DNA of 64,000 bases from Dickeya fangzhongdai (GTDB lineage: Bacteria; Pseudomonadota; Gammaproteobacteria; Enterobacterales; Enterobacteriaceae). Each line of letters opens with the position of its first letter. Position 1 is the first letter of the stretch. Both the position numbers and the translations under genes were made by a program. Shown in pieces: positions 38,001 through 48,616 of the stretch. The notes under the pieces are model-generated. The model had not been told where the DNA came from and did no database searches. It worked only from the letters and a program-made list of their open reading frames with translations. The DNA lies in contig NZ_CP025003.1 of NCBI RefSeq assembly GCF_002812485.1, positions 3,658,001-3,722,000 on the forward strand. Direction: 5' to 3'.

Positions 38001-38908
38001 GGTGAAATGGCGGTCGGGTGGTTGTGCGTTTCCACTTTCATCAGGATATGCGCGTCTTCCTGATGGTAGCCGTAAGCGCCCTGCGGATCAGGGAAGAAAC
38101 GGCCGACAGCCGACCCTTCCATCACCGCCGCGTTATCCTTATAAGCAGACAGCACATAGTCCGGCGTATGCTCAAAGGTGTTTTTGATCATCTTGAACAG
38201 TGACTTCGGCTGCGTCTCGCCATTGATGATCCAATCGGCATTAAAGATTTTGTGACGGCAGTGCTCGGAATTCGCCTGCGCGAACATGTAGAGTTCGATA
38301 TCTGTCGGATTGCGTCCCAGTTTGGTAAAAGCATCCAGCAGATAATCCATTTCGTCGTCGGCCAGCGCCAGACCCAGACGCAGGTTGGCCTCCTCCAGCG
38401 CGGTGCGGCCCTGCAGCAGAATTTCCACCCGTTTCAGCGGAGCCGGCTGATGCTGGGAAAACAGCAGATTGGCCTGTTGAAGGTCGTCAAACACGCTTTC
38501 CATCATGCGGTCATGGAGCAGCGCGGCCAGTTCCCGCCACTGCGCATCGCTGAGCGTCGGCGCGTGGATGTAAAACGCCAGACCGCGCTCCAGACGACGG
38601 ATTTTCTGCAAACCGCAATTGTGCGCGATGTCGGTCGCCTTGGAAGACCAGGGAGAAATGGTGCCCGGACGCGGGGTCACCAGAATCAGCCGCCCGGTAG
38701 GCTCGTGCTCTGCGAGAGAAGGGCCGTATTTCAGCAGTCGGCTCAGTCGTGACTGTTCTTCATGGTTTAGCGGAGCGTTCACATCGGCGAAGTGGACGTA
38801 TTCGGCATAAATGTCGCTGACGGGCAGGTGATACTCCTTGCACCGGGCCAACAGTTTATTGATACGAAAAGCCGATAAGGCGGGTGAACCACGCAGTATT
38901 TCCATCAT
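35021..38908 (-). CDS. purL: phosphoribosylformylglycinamidine synthase
   Basis: The large single-chain PurL that makes FGAM in purine synthesis. At 1295 residues it equals E. coli. The N-terminal domain ([20 protein letters not shown]) precedes two AIR-synthase-like halves ([34 protein letters not shown]). The C-terminal glutaminase domain has its nucleophile in [10 protein letters not shown] and a late His-Glu pair (PHPERV). A PurR-type box lies upstream. Long frames on the opposite strand are shadows. Confidence 0.97.
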   Translation of the reverse strand: MMEILRGSPALSAFRINKLLARCKEYHLPVSDIYAEYVHFADVNAPLNHEEQSRLSRLLKYGPSLAEHEPTGRLILVTPRPGTISPWSSKATDIAHNCGLQKIRRLERGLAFYIHAPTLSDAQWRELAALLHDRMMESVFDDLQQANLLFSQHQPAPLKRVEILLQGRTALEEANLRLGLALADDEMDYLLDAFTKLGRNPTDIELYMFAQANSEHCRHKIFNADWIINGETQPKSLFKMIKNTFEHTPDYVLSAYKDNAAVMEGSAVGRFFPDPQGAYGYHQEDAHILMKVETHNHPTAISPWPGAATGSGGEIRDEGATGRGAKPKAGLVGFSVSNLRIPGFIQPWEQDFGKPDRIVSALDIMTDGPLGGAAFNNEFGRPALTGYFRTYEEAVDSHNGVEVRGYHKPIMLAGGIGNIRADHVKKGEISIGAKLIVLGGPAMNIGLGGGAASSMTSGQSDADLDFASVQRDNPEMERRCQEVIDRCWQLGEQNPILFIHDVGAGGLSNAMPELVSDGGRGGRFELRDILNDEPGMSPLEVWCNESQERYVLAVAPEQLAQFDEICRRERAPYAVIGEATEEQHLTLGDRHFNNKPIDMPLDVLLGKTPKMLRDVERKDVEGTPLNREGIYLADAVERVLHLPAVAEKTFLITIGDRTVTGMVARDQMVGPWQVPVADCAVTTASLDSYYGEAMSIGERAPVALRNFAASARLAVGEALTNIAATHIGDLKRVKLSANWMAAAGHPGEDAGLYEAVKAVGEELCPALGLTIPVGKDSMSMKTRWQENGEDKSVTAPLSLVISAFARVEDVRHTVTPQLRTDKDNVLLMIDLGAGHHALGATALAQVYRQLGRKTADVRNPAQLAGFFNAMQALVANQALLAYHDRSDGGLLVTLAEMAFAGHCGVKADIGSMGEDALAVLFNEELGAVIQIDASRRAEVEQVLAEHGLADCVHYLGQAEVGNHFIIHSGNDVVYHESRTTLRNWWAETTWQMQRLRDNPQCADQEHHAKSDDNDPGMNVALTFDLREDIAAPFISRQARPKVAVLREQGVNSHVEMAAAFHRAGFDAIDIHMSDLLAGRRDLQDFQALVACGGFSYGDVLGAGEGWAKSILFNDRVRDEFAAFFLRPQTLALGVCNGCQMMSNLRELIPGAEHWPRFVRNKSDRFEARFSLVEVTNSPSLFLQDMAGSRMPIAVSHGEGRVEVRDDGHLAALEQHQLVALRFVNNYGQVTEDYPVNPNGSPNGITAVTSVSGRATVMMPHPERVFRTVSNSWHPEEWGEDSPWMRMFRNARRQLG

Positions 38909-39182
38909 CTAAATTTCTCTCGTCTTCGAGGCACCGGAGACAGTGCGTCAGGGCGCTACAGGGGGGAAACGCGCGCTATTATAGAGAATAGTGGCGCGCG
39001 ACGAAACCGTTTGCGTAGCGATTGTTAAACATTGAGAGCACCTTGCGGTCAAACAGTAGGCAAACTAATAAAAGTTGCACACTGGCGGTTTGTTAAGCAA
39101 AATGCCCCCCGACTCTGGGACAGATGCATAAGAAACTGCCGTTACAGACAGACAGGCCAACCGGCCGCCGAGAGACAACTCA
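38909..39182. promoter_or_regulatory. purL-mltF divergent intergenic region
   Basis: These 274 bases hold a PurR-like box (39001-39016). No gene or clear mltF promoter was identified. Confidence 0.6.
39001..39016 (-). promoter_or_regulatory. PurR box for purL
   Basis: ACGAAACCGTTTGCGT matches the PurR palindrome ACGCAAACGTTTGCGT at 14 of 16 positions. It lies about 93 bp upstream of the purL start codon. Confidence 0.75.
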
Positions 39183-40640
39183 TTGAAGCGTTTAACGATA
39201 AATTATGTTTTCATCGGGGTGATCGCTTTGCTGTTGACGCTGGCACTGTGGCCAAATATTCCCTGGCGCAGTCACCAGGATGTTCAGCTAAGGCAAATCC
39301 TTTCACGTGGCGAGCTGCGCATCAGCACCGTGACCTCTCCGCTGACCTATACGCTCAGCAACGGTTCCCCCACCGGACTGGACTACGAACTGGCCAAACG
39401 GTTCGCCGACTACCTCGGCGTGCGGCTGGTGGTATCGGTGCGCCAAAACGTCGACGACTTATTTAGCGATCTGGATAACGACAATGCCGACCTGCTGGCC
39501 GCCGGTCTGATTTACAACCGGGAGCGCCTGAGCCGTTTCCGGGCCGGCCCTTCCTATTATTCGGTGTCGCAGCAACTGGTCTATCGCATGGGTACGGCTC
39601 GCCCCGGCGCGCTGGACAAATTGCAGGGCAAGCTGACCGTGTTGTCCGGCTCGGCGCACGCCGCCACGCTGCGCGATTTCAAAGCCGGTAAATACCCGCA
39701 ACTGAGTTGGGAGGTCGCCACCGACCTGTCCGAGCTGGACCTGCTAAAACAGGTGGCGGAAGGAAAACTGGATTACACCATCGCCGACTCAATAAACATC
39801 GGCCTGATGCAGCGTATTCACCCACAGCTGGCGGTGTCGTTCGACCTCAGCGACGAAGAGCCGGTCACCTGGTATATGCGGCAAAACCATGACGATAGCC
39901 TCTCCGCCGCGCTGCTCGACTTCTTCAGCCAGATGATGGAAGACGGCACCCTCGCCCGTCTGGAAGAGAAGTACCTCGGGCATGTCGGCGAGTTCGACTA
40001 TGTGGATACCACCACCTTCCTCAGCGCCATCGACAATACCCTGCCGGGCCTGCGTCCGCTGTTCGAGAAATACGCCAGAGAAATCGACTGGAAACTGCTG
40101 GCGGCCATTTCGTATCAGGAGTCGCACTGGAATCCGCTGGCAACCTCGCCGACCGGAGTGCGCGGTTTGATGATGCTGACCCGCAATACCGCAGAAAGCC
40201 TGGATGTGGCGGATCGACTCAACCCGGAAGAAAGTATTCGCGGCGGCGCCAGATACCTGAATCAGATGATGCAGCAGGTGCCGGCCACCATCCCGACGGA
40301 CGAACGCATCTGGTTTGCGCTGGCCGCCTATAACATGGGCTACGCCCATATGATGGATGCCCGCAAACTGACGGAAAAACAGAAAGGGAATCCTGACAGT
40401 TGGGCCGACGTCAAAATACGCCTGCCGATGCTGAGCCAGAAACGCTACTACGCCCAGACCACCAACGGTTACGCCCGCGGTCAGGAGGCTTACAACTACG
40501 TGGAAAACATCCGGCGCTACATGGTTAGTCTGGTCGGGTATCTTTCGGAGAAAGAAAGCCGGGCGTTGCAACAGCAACTGGCCGCCAGCGCTTATCCCGC
40601 CGTACCGCCGGAACAGTTAACCGCCAATCCTTCCCGCTGA
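39183..40640 (+). CDS. mltF: membrane-bound lytic murein transglycosylase F
   Basis: A periplasmic lytic transglycosylase that cleaves peptidoglycan glycan strands. It has 485 residues. After an N-terminal hydrophobic segment (about 7-25) come a solute-binding-protein-like regulatory domain (about 40-265) and an SLT catalytic domain. The catalytic Glu is in [12 protein letters not shown], followed by [13 protein letters not shown] and the [10 protein letters not shown] block. It is divergent from purL and convergent with tadA, as in E. coli. Confidence 0.94.
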   Translation: MKRLTINYVFIGVIALLLTLALWPNIPWRSHQDVQLRQILSRGELRISTVTSPLTYTLSNGSPTGLDYELAKRFADYLGVRLVVSVRQNVDDLFSDLDNDNADLLAAGLIYNRERLSRFRAGPSYYSVSQQLVYRMGTARPGALDKLQGKLTVLSGSAHAATLRDFKAGKYPQLSWEVATDLSELDLLKQVAEGKLDYTIADSINIGLMQRIHPQLAVSFDLSDEEPVTWYMRQNHDDSLSAALLDFFSQMMEDGTLARLEEKYLGHVGEFDYVDTTTFLSAIDNTLPGLRPLFEKYAREIDWKLLAAISYQESHWNPLATSPTGVRGLMMLTRNTAESLDVADRLNPEESIRGGARYLNQMMQQVPATIPTDERIWFALAAYNMGYAHMMDARKLTEKQKGNPDSWADVKIRLPMLSQKRYYAQTTNGYARGQEAYNYVENIRRYMVSLVGYLSEKESRALQQQLAASAYPAVPPEQLTANPSR

Positions 40641-40651
40641 CGCACGGCCGC

Positions 40652-41176
<525 letters not shown>

Positions 41177-41218
41177 TCATCACGTGCGGCGCGCATTATA
41201 CATGCCAGCGGCGGCGAG

Positions 41219-41863
41219 TCATTCCAGTTGCTGCAGATGGCCGGCCGGCGTCACGCGCCAGCGATGCGCACAGAAAAAGAGTAGCGGATTATCCTGTTGG
41301 CTGTCGCTGTAGCCGCTGTAAAGCTCAAGCGGCGCCCCCAGTCGGCGCTCCATCTGCACGACTTTTTCGTGCCCCAGACAACGCAGGCTCAACACCCAAC
41401 CGCCCCAGCGCCGCGTCATCTGGCTGCCGATCAACTGGACCTGAGGCAGAAACGACGCATCGCGGTAGACTTGTTCGACCAGCCGCTGCGGCGAACCGGT
41501 CACCAGCCAGACCTGCGACCGGCTGTCGGCCAGATAGCCTTCCAGACGCTGGTGAACCAGAGGAAAAGCAGTGACCCGCCGGCGGAACCAGACCACAAAC
41601 GCCTGCTCCAGCTGTCGCAGCCGCGCTTCACGCCGTCCCGCCGTGATCGCCCACAGCAACAGACTAACCGGCCAGCGAGCGGCGCGACCATTGATGGTCA
41701 ATCCTGCCGCCAGCAAAGGCAACAAAGGAACAACCAGCAACAAATTCAACGGTAAATGGCGGATCAAGAACCACAGAAAACTGCCGAACAGATCCTGACG
41801 ATGCAATGTGCCGTCCAGATCGAAGAACACAACGCGCATGGCCGTCGGCGATGAATTCAACAT
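41219..41863 (-). CDS. pgpC: phosphatidylglycerophosphatase C
   Basis: A membrane-associated HAD-superfamily phosphatase that dephosphorylates phosphatidylglycerol phosphate. The start MLNSSPTAMRVVFFDLDGT at 41863 has GGAG upstream and gives 214 residues, close to E. coli PgpC; a longer frame would run into murQ. The HAD nucleophile is in FFDLDGT. A hydrophobic segment (about 30-55) precedes WLVTGSPQ, and YSGYSDSQQDNPLL supplies the metal-binding aspartates. Confidence 0.9.
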   Translation of the reverse strand: MLNSSPTAMRVVFFDLDGTLHRQDLFGSFLWFLIRHLPLNLLLVVPLLPLLAAGLTINGRAARWPVSLLLWAITAGRREARLRQLEQAFVVWFRRRVTAFPLVHQRLEGYLADSRSQVWLVTGSPQRLVEQVYRDASFLPQVQLIGSQMTRRWGGWVLSLRCLGHEKVVQMERRLGAPLELYSGYSDSQQDNPLLFFCAHRWRVTPAGHLQQLE

Positions 41864-41900
41864 GCGCGTGCTCCGGTGGTTCGAATCAGAGGCGATGGCA

Positions 41901-42824
41901 TTAGGCCTTCTCCACGCCCAGCGCATCGCGCAGATAGCCGTCTTTCTCAGCCAGCCGCTGTCTGGCCTGTTGCGCGTCGCAGCCGGTCACCACCATCACT
42001 ATCGCCGGTTTAACCTCATAATCGGTCTGCGTCAGACAGCGCTGCGCGGTATCCCGATCAACGCCGGTGGCGTCCATCAGGATACGGCAGGCGCGATCCA
42101 CCAGTTTCATGTTGGTGGCTTTTACATCCACCATCAGGTTTTGATACACCTTGCCCAAACGCACCATCGCGCCGGTGGAAATCATGTTCAGCACCAGTTT
42201 TTGCGCCGTGCCGGATTTCAGCCGGGTGGAGCCGGTCAACACTTCCGGTCCCACCAACGGAGAAATGGCTATCTCCGCAGCCTGCGCAATCGGCGAATGC
42301 GGGTTGCAGGAAATGGCGGCGGTACGACAGCCCAACGCACGCGCATAGCGCAAGCCGCCAATCACATAGGGGGTTCGCCCCGACGCAGCAAGGCCGATAA
42401 CCATATCCTGAGCGGTTAGCGTCAGCGCGATCAAATCCGCTTCGCCTAACGCCGGATCATCTTCAGCGCCTTCAACCGCCTTCAGCAAGGCTCCGGGGCC
42501 GCCGGCAATCAATCCCACTACCAGGCCATGCGGCACGCCAAAGGTAGGCGGACATTCCGACGCATCCAGTACGCCAAGACGGCCGCTGGTGCCGGCCCCC
42601 TGGTAAATAATTCGTCCGCCGGTCTTCAGGCAGCCAGCAGCGGCATCCACCGCCTGAGCTATCGCCGGCAAAACGTCACGGATCGCCTCCGGCACCCGGT
42701 GATCTTCCTGATTGAACAATGACACCATCTCCAGCGTAGACAGTTGATCCAGATTCATGGACGCCGGATTACGTGTTTCCGACACCAGCGCGCCGAAATC
42801 CATACTTTTTTCGTCTTTCATCAT
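41901..42824 (-). CDS. murQ: N-acetylmuramic acid 6-phosphate etherase
   Basis: A SIS-domain enzyme that splits the lactyl ether of MurNAc-6-phosphate in peptidoglycan recycling. It has 307 residues. The conserved [21 protein letters not shown] block (about 72-92) and the SIS fold ([20 protein letters not shown]) are present. The first three codons offer two Met starts and the choice is not firm. Neither murR nor murP is adjacent. E. coli has yfhH at this place instead. Confidence 0.94.
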   Translation of the reverse strand: MMKDEKSMDFGALVSETRNPASMNLDQLSTLEMVSLFNQEDHRVPEAIRDVLPAIAQAVDAAAGCLKTGGRIIYQGAGTSGRLGVLDASECPPTFGVPHGLVVGLIAGGPGALLKAVEGAEDDPALGEADLIALTLTAQDMVIGLAASGRTPYVIGGLRYARALGCRTAAISCNPHSPIAQAAEIAISPLVGPEVLTGSTRLKSGTAQKLVLNMISTGAMVRLGKVYQNLMVDVKATNMKLVDRACRILMDATGVDRDTAQRCLTQTDYEVKPAIVMVVTGCDAQQARQRLAEKDGYLRDALGVEKA

Positions 42825-42901
42825 TATTCAGTCGCCTTGCTCATCAAGCTGCGTTGATCGCCGCCAACCGGCGCTCATAGGTAACACTCTGCCGAGCCAA
42901 T

Positions 42902-42938
42902 AAAAAACGGCTTGCAAGTTAACTGGCAAGCCGTTTTG
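42902..42938. terminator. terminator downstream of the 113-residue protein gene
   Basis: AAACGGCTTGC and GCAAGCCGTTT form an 11-bp stem with As before and Ts after. It ends the minus-strand gene starting at 42955 and stands 78 bp upstream of the murQ start. Confidence 0.84.
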
Positions 42939-42954
42939 TCAGTACTTCTCAACA

Positions 42955-43296
42955 TCAGAATATTTTGTCCTCATCTTCGCGGATTAGCGAATCCAGATCA
43001 CCCAACGCTTCACGCGCCTGTGCCCGGTTGATGAGTTTAAGCTGTGCAGCCGCCGGGAAATCCGTGATGTTAATCTGACCTTTGGTGATCAACACCTGAA
43101 TCAGATCTTCCAGTACACGCACCATTTCCAGATCGCTGCTGCGCAGTCGCTCGATGTTAGCCAGAATAGCCTGCTGATTATTCAGCCACGCCATTGCTTC
43201 AACAGAACCATCCGGCAGTTCGCCGTTCATTTCGGGAAACGGCGATTCCTCTACCCTGATGAGATGGCCGTTGCTGTCACGCAAAATATAAAACAT
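42955..43296 (-). CDS. conserved small protein, function unknown
   Basis: A protein of 113 residues with no signal peptide or membrane segment. Similar soft-rot enterobacterial proteins are sometimes labelled tryptophan-synthase-beta-like, but no catalytic motif of TrpB is present, so that label should not be trusted. The start MFYILRDSNGHLIR at 43296 is chosen because AAGGG lies about 10 bases upstream; a longer frame exists without a site. The middle (WLNNQQAILANIERLRSSD) and the acidic C-terminus look helical. It is set off by a strong terminator. Confidence 0.65.
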   Translation of the reverse strand: MFYILRDSNGHLIRVEESPFPEMNGELPDGSVEAMAWLNNQQAILANIERLRSSDLEMVRVLEDLIQVLITKGQINITDFPAAAQLKLINRAQAREALGDLDSLIREDEDKIF

Positions 43297-44021
43297 ACCA
43301 AGCCCTTTTTTATTTGCAAAAGAGAACTCACCCGGCAAGGCGGCTCTCTACTCCTGATTAGGATTTCAGATGTTACCGCGCACGATAATCGCACGTCCGG
43401 CCACCAGCAGAGGACGACCACGCTAGCACGTCTCAACGCGCACGCACGCTTCTGCCAGGGAGTGCCGGCATCGAAACCCATCTTCTCCATCCGATCCGAA
43501 TGACACGTTGACGCACCGCCTGCCATCTGTCGGGTGGAATCAGTGCCGCCGCACGGGCATACTACCTACCGCACGACGGGGCCTGAACAAGCTCGCGATC
43601 CCTCATCGGCACATCACGTCAGGCCACCCACCAGCATGGCATTTTCACCACCGCCGGGCAAGCTATCCACGTGATTCTCTGCCCGAGCTCCGCGTTTTAC
43701 GACCGGTTGAATCGCGTGCAGAGCATTATCAGCTTACTGATTACCAAACGTATTATGTCGTATCAAAATGTCAGTTATATTGACCGCCATGAATGATTTC
43801 CAGCCAGAGCGGATCGACGGGACGGCCTCAAACCCGGCATGACTCCGACAGGCGGCCTTGAAATGAAAGGTTGCGTCCGGCAAGGTTCGCCATGAATAAT
43901 GCTTGCCAGTCAAAACCTGAAAAAACAACAAAATCAGGCCATATTGCTCACTTTTTTCTATTTTTTATCTGTGATCGCATTGCCTGCAGGCGGTCACGAT
44001 GGCTAAGGAACGCGCAGCGAC
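43297..44021. other. non-coding stretch upstream of the type I secretion genes
   Basis: No gene was recognised in these 725 bases. The first 450 are GC-rich with short frames open on both strands that have no ribosome binding site or family resemblance. The last 60 are AT-rich and may hold the transporter promoter. AAGGAA lies 11 bases before the ATG at 44022. It may be the scar of a lost gene; see findings. Confidence 0.5.
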
Positions 44022-46208
44022 ATGAATACACACCATGAGCAGCCACCGGGCGGCGAGGATTATCATCATTCCCCGCAACATCAGGATCCCCGCATCCGCC
44101 ACGACGACCCTTTGCTCGACAGCCTGCTGGTTCTGTGTCGGCTGCAGGGAAAGCCGACCAGCCGCGCTACGCTGACCGCAGGGCTACCGCTTGAAGACCT
44201 GCGTTTGCCCGCCAGTTTGTTGCCGCGCGCCGCGGCTCGCGCCGGTTTACGGGCCCGGATACTCAAACGCTCGCTGAACGCCATTCCGGCGATGTCGCTG
44301 CCCGCCATGCTGTTACTGCGCGAAGGGCGCGCCGCCATCCTGTTGGGCTGGACGGCAGACGGCAACGCCCGCCTGATGACAGGTGAAACCGAAGGCGGCG
44401 AAATTACGGTCGACCACAATACGTTGCAGCAAAACTATCTGGGGCTGGTGATGTTCGCCCAGTCGGCTCATCGCTTCGAAGCCGCTCCGACAGCATTGCT
44501 GCCGCGAAGCAATGCCTGGTTCCGGGACACACTGAAGCTATCGCGCAGTCTGCATCTGGATGCCGTGGTCGCCAGCCTGCTGATTAATATCATCGCGCTG
44601 TTTGTCCCGCTGTTCGTCATGCAGGTCTACGATCGGGTAATCCCCAATCAAACCACAACCACCTTGTGGGTGCTGGCCTCCGGCGTCGGCATTGCCCTGC
44701 TCTTTGACCTTATCCTGCGGGTATTACGCAGCATTTGCGTCGATATCGCCGGGAAAAAGACCGACCTTATCCTTTCCTCCACCTTGTTTGAACGCCTGAC
44801 CGGCATGATGCTGTCGGCCTTTCCGGCCCGGACCGGCGCGGTGGCGCACCGGGTACGGGAATTTCAGGCCTTGCGCAATACGTTATCGTCGCTGACGTTG
44901 GGAACGCTGATCGACTTTCCGTTCACGCTGTTGATGCTGATTCTGCTCGGCATGCTGGGTGGTCCGCTGGTCTGGATACCATTGCTGACGCTGCCGCTGG
45001 TCCTGCTGATCAACGGACTGTTGCAAAAGCCGCTCACGGCGGCGCTGGTCCATTCCCGGCGTCTGACAGACGAACGACAAGCGCTGCTGACCGAAACGCT
45101 GGGCGGGCTGGATGCCGTCAAAATTAATAATGCGGAAGGCGAACGCCAGCGCCAGTGGGAACAAATCAGCGGCGACATCAGCCGGCTGGACTCGCGGGTG
45201 AAAACGTTATCGGCCATCGCCACCCATCTGACGCAATCATGTCAGCATCTCGCCGGTATAGTGGTGATTGTCTCAGGGGTATATCTGCTGCTGGACAACC
45301 AACTAACCCTGGGCACGCTGTTCGCCTGTTATCTGCTAAACAGCCGGGCGCTGATGACGCTGGGGCCGCTGTCCGAACTGTTTACCCGTTATCAGCAGGC
45401 GCGTCTGACGCTGGAGGAAACCCAACGTCTGATGGAATTACCGCAGGAGCGAGGCGAACAGCCCTACCCTCTAAAACGGGAAAGCATTCAGGGCAGTATC
45501 GAGTTTCGTGATGTCACCTTCCGTTATCCGGAACAGAAGAATCGCGCCCTGATTGATATCAATCTGTCGATCCGACCCGGCGAAAAAGTCGGCATTATCG
45601 GTCGTACCGGCTCTGGTAAAAGTTCGCTGGAAAAGCTGATCGCCAACCTCTATCAACCGACCAACGGCAACCTGCTGATCGACGGCGTGGATGCCCGTCA
45701 GCTCGATATCGCCGATGTGCGTCACCACATCGGCTATGTGCCGCAGGATATCCAACTGTTCAGCGGTACGCTGCGGGACAACCTGATTTGCGGCGCCCGC
45801 TATGTAGAAGACGACGCGATGCTGCGCGTGGCGGATATCGCCGGCGTGAATGATTTCGCCCGGTTGCACCCGGACGGTTATAACCTGCAGGTGGGCGAAC
45901 GGGGTATGCAACTGTCAGGCGGCCAGCGGCAGGCGGTAGCTATTGCACGCGCGCTGCTGCTTGATCCGCCGATTCTGGTGATGGACGAACCTACCAGCGC
46001 CATGGACAACAGCAGCGAAGACCGGTTTAAACAGGCTCTGCAAACCTGTCTCGTCAACAAGACGCTGCTGCTGGTGACACACCGGGTTTCCATGTTGACA
46101 CTGGTCGATAGGCTGGTGATCGTGGACAAAGGACGCATTATCGCCGATGGTCCCAAAGCCATTGTGCTGGATGCATTAAAGAAGGGGCAGATCAATGCGT
46201 CTCGCTAA
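44022..46208 (+). CDS. type I secretion ABC transporter (LapB/LssB-like)
   Basis: The inner-membrane ATPase of a type I secretion system of the large-adhesin class. The 728-residue protein has an N-terminal C39-like domain (about 30-150) without the usual catalytic cysteine. A six-helix membrane domain (about 170-440) and a nucleotide-binding domain follow, with Walker A GRTGSGKSS near 530, signature LSGGQRQ near 630 and Walker B ILVMDEP near 651. It overlaps the adaptor gene by 14 bases. No substrate or TolC-like gene lies beside it. Confidence 0.88.
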   Translation: MNTHHEQPPGGEDYHHSPQHQDPRIRHDDPLLDSLLVLCRLQGKPTSRATLTAGLPLEDLRLPASLLPRAAARAGLRARILKRSLNAIPAMSLPAMLLLREGRAAILLGWTADGNARLMTGETEGGEITVDHNTLQQNYLGLVMFAQSAHRFEAAPTALLPRSNAWFRDTLKLSRSLHLDAVVASLLINIIALFVPLFVMQVYDRVIPNQTTTTLWVLASGVGIALLFDLILRVLRSICVDIAGKKTDLILSSTLFERLTGMMLSAFPARTGAVAHRVREFQALRNTLSSLTLGTLIDFPFTLLMLILLGMLGGPLVWIPLLTLPLVLLINGLLQKPLTAALVHSRRLTDERQALLTETLGGLDAVKINNAEGERQRQWEQISGDISRLDSRVKTLSAIATHLTQSCQHLAGIVVIVSGVYLLLDNQLTLGTLFACYLLNSRALMTLGPLSELFTRYQQARLTLEETQRLMELPQERGEQPYPLKRESIQGSIEFRDVTFRYPEQKNRALIDINLSIRPGEKVGIIGRTGSGKSSLEKLIANLYQPTNGNLLIDGVDARQLDIADVRHHIGYVPQDIQLFSGTLRDNLICGARYVEDDAMLRVADIAGVNDFARLHPDGYNLQVGERGMQLSGGQRQAVAIARALLLDPPILVMDEPTSAMDNSSEDRFKQALQTCLVNKTLLLVTHRVSMLTLVDRLVIVDKGRIIADGPKAIVLDALKKGQINASR

Positions 46209-47043
46209 GTTCATGCAACATCTTAACGCGTATTTCTCCAGCCATCACCCGCAGGATCCTCAGGCGCTGCCGGACGTGGGTCAGGCGCTGGTGGAAGATA
46301 CGCCCCGCATCATCCGTCTGTCGATCTGGATCATGCTGGCTTTTGCGGTCTTTCTGGTCGGTTGGGCGGCGGTTGCCGAAATTGATGAGGTGGTGCATGC
46401 GACAGGGAAAACGGTCAGCCAGTCGCAGCGCTATCGGGTTCAGGCGCAGGAAACGGGTGAACTCAGCGACATGTATATCCGCGAAGGGCAGATCGTCAAT
46501 GTCGGCGAGCCCCTGATGCGGTTGGAGCATGTCCAGTCTTCCAACACGAACACGTCTGACGCCGGTGAAAACAAGGCGGATAAGCTGTCGCTGGTAGTGT
46601 CTCCCGTGCGGGGCATTATCAGATACATTCTGGTCGATGCCACTACCGGACAGATTTCTCCCGGCCGTACGCTGGTGGAAATCACGCCGCTGGATGACAA
46701 GCTGCTGATCGAAGCGCGGGTCAGGCTGCAGGATATGGCGTTTTTGCGCCCTGGACAGGAAGCAATGATGACGTTCACTGCGTATGACGACACCACATTT
46801 GGCGGGCTAAAGGGGTATATCGATCAGATCAGCCAGGATATGGTGACCGATCAGGCCGGTAACAGCTTTTATCTTGTTCGGTTGCGTACGGAGAAAAACT
46901 ATCTGGGGAGTATCGACAAGCCGCTGCTGATTCTTCCCGGCATGGCCGCCAATGTGAATATCATTACCGGCAGGAAAACGTTGCTCAGCTATCTGTTGAA
47001 ACCGATTCGGCAAGCTCGGGCGGAAGCGCTGCGGGAAAGATAA
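46195..47043 (+). CDS. short HlyD-family membrane fusion protein
   Basis: The adaptor partner of the preceding ATPase, in the LapC/HlyD class, but only 282 residues against roughly 390-450 usual. One membrane helix is at about 40-60. The lipoyl halves IREGQIVNVGEPLMRLE and SLVVSPVRGIIRYIL are separated by about 20 residues (SSNTNTSDAGENKADK), where relatives carry a long coiled-coil hairpin. The beta-barrel and C-terminus (FYLVRLRTEKNYLG, LSYLLKPIRQARAEALRER) are intact. The reading frame is unbroken. GAAGGGG precedes the start. Function without the hairpin is doubtful. Confidence 0.82.
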   Translation: MRLAKFMQHLNAYFSSHHPQDPQALPDVGQALVEDTPRIIRLSIWIMLAFAVFLVGWAAVAEIDEVVHATGKTVSQSQRYRVQAQETGELSDMYIREGQIVNVGEPLMRLEHVQSSNTNTSDAGENKADKLSLVVSPVRGIIRYILVDATTGQISPGRTLVEITPLDDKLLIEARVRLQDMAFLRPGQEAMMTFTAYDDTTFGGLKGYIDQISQDMVTDQAGNSFYLVRLRTEKNYLGSIDKPLLILPGMAANVNIITGRKTLLSYLLKPIRQARAEALRER

Positions 47044-47056
47044 CGCGAATCGGCGT

Positions 47057-48616
47057 TTACTGGTGGGTGTTCAAGTCATGATAGATCTGGGTCTGGCTTC
47101 GTCCCAGAGCCTTCGCCTGATACATCGCCGCGTCGGCATTGATAGCCAGCGTCAGCGAATCCGTACCGTGTTCCGGATACAGCGCAATCCCGATGCTGCA
47201 TGAAATATCCAGCTTCTTGCCCTCAATATAAAACGGTTCATTGAGGGCATGGTGTATCTTGTCCGCGACATACAACGTGTTCTCGACCTCTTTGATCCCC
47301 TGCAGCAGGATAATAAATTCATCGCCGCTGCGGCGGTACACCGTGTCTGTTTCACGCACTGCGCCTCGCATACGCGCCGCGGCTTCCTTCAACAGCAAAT
47401 CCCCGGTCGCATGACCGAAGGTATCATTAATCTGCTTGAACTTATCCAAATCGAGGAACATTAACGCGATCTTGCGATGGGTCTGGCGAGACAGCTGGAT
47501 AGCCTGCTCCATTTGCTCGGCAAAAGTCAGCCCGTTGGCCAACGAAGTCAGGGAGTCGTAGTGCGCCAGTTGTCGATAATGCTCTTCACTGCGACGCAGC
47601 ATATCAATCGCCCGATAACGCTCGATCGCTACCGCCACCAGTTGCGCTGATTTCTCAATCGAAGCGATTTCGTCCTCTGTCGGAGAATAAACCTTGCGGT
47701 GATACACGCTCAGCACCCCAAGAATTTCCTTATTCTGCCCGAAAATAGGTTCAGACCAGCAGGAACGCAAGCCGGCATACAACGCCAGGCCTTTATACAA
47801 CGCCCAATGGGGATGAGTGGAAATATCTTCCGCAATCACGCGCTTGCCGGAGTAGGCGGCCGAACCAAACGAGGCGGCGCCATCGGCAATTTTTACATTA
47901 TGGATAGCGTTCTTGTAAAAACCGGGCAGGCTGGGAGCCGAGCCAAGGGTCAGGCACTTCTTCTCCTTGTCGACCAGCAGAACGGAGCAGACAATTCTCC
48001 CGGGGTTTTTCTCCTCTACGCTGAAGATGATCGCATCCAGAATGTCCTTCAGCGGCGCGCCGCTCGACAGCAATTCCAGCGCGCGGTTGTAGGAGTTGTC
48101 ATGGTGTTCCTGAGTCTTGCGCTCAGTGATATCCATTTTTATGCTGACATACTGAACCGCATCGCTGGCTTTATTATATATTTTAACAATGCTGGCTTTT
48201 TCCCAATATAACTGTCCGTTTTTCTTACGATTAATAAACTCGCCGTTCCAAATCTCGCCTTTATTCAGGGTGGACCACAGTTCCTCATACACGCTGGCGT
48301 TGGTCATGCCGGAACTTAATATATTCGTCTTGCGCCCAATCACCTCTTCCGCTTCATAACCCGACATCACGGTGAACTGCCGGTTCACGTACACGATTTC
48401 ACAGCTTTCATTAGCGATCATAATGGATGATGGGCTGTATTCGGCGGCAAAGAACACCATGTTCAGGAAGTCCTGCTTTTTTTGTTCCGCGTTAGCTTTT
48501 TCCTGGAATTTGCGGCTCCTTGCAGAAGAAATCCCTAAGAGTACTATTAATAGGGTTATTATAATTTCATACACAATAACACTCTCCTCAGGCCCGGAAC
48601 GGTCCTGATCGAACAA
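47057..48616 (-). CDS. PAS-GAF-GGDEF protein with SGDEF active site
   Basis: A membrane-anchored probable diguanylate cyclase of 519 residues. The order is one N-terminal helix (about 13-32), a PAS domain (about 55-175, with PAC), GAF (about 180-335) and GGDEF (about 350-515). The active-site loop is SGDEF (430-434), a variant of GGDEF, and the RxxD inhibitory site (RETD, 421-424) is intact at the usual five-residue spacing. It converges on the adaptor gene with a 13-bp gap. In Pectobacterium atrosepticum a type I secreted multi-repeat adhesin is encoded with a non-canonical cyclase of this kind. Confidence 0.85.
   Translation of the reverse strand: MFDQDRSGPEESVIVYEIIITLLIVLLGISSARSRKFQEKANAEQKKQDFLNMVFFAAEYSPSSIMIANESCEIVYVNRQFTVMSGYEAEEVIGRKTNILSSGMTNASVYEELWSTLNKGEIWNGEFINRKKNGQLYWEKASIVKIYNKASDAVQYVSIKMDITERKTQEHHDNSYNRALELLSSGAPLKDILDAIIFSVEEKNPGRIVCSVLLVDKEKKCLTLGSAPSLPGFYKNAIHNVKIADGAASFGSAAYSGKRVIAEDISTHPHWALYKGLALYAGLRSCWSEPIFGQNKEILGVLSVYHRKVYSPTEDEIASIEKSAQLVAVAIERYRAIDMLRRSEEHYRQLAHYDSLTSLANGLTFAEQMEQAIQLSRQTHRKIALMFLDLDKFKQINDTFGHATGDLLLKEAAARMRGAVRETDTVYRRSGDEFIILLQGIKEVENTLYVADKIHHALNEPFYIEGKKLDISCSIGIALYPEHGTDSLTLAINADAAMYQAKALGRSQTQIYHDLNTHQ

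Noticed and set aside
43508-43783. A 91-codon plus-strand frame before the exporter gene
   Set aside because: No ribosome binding site and no similarity to a known family by eye.
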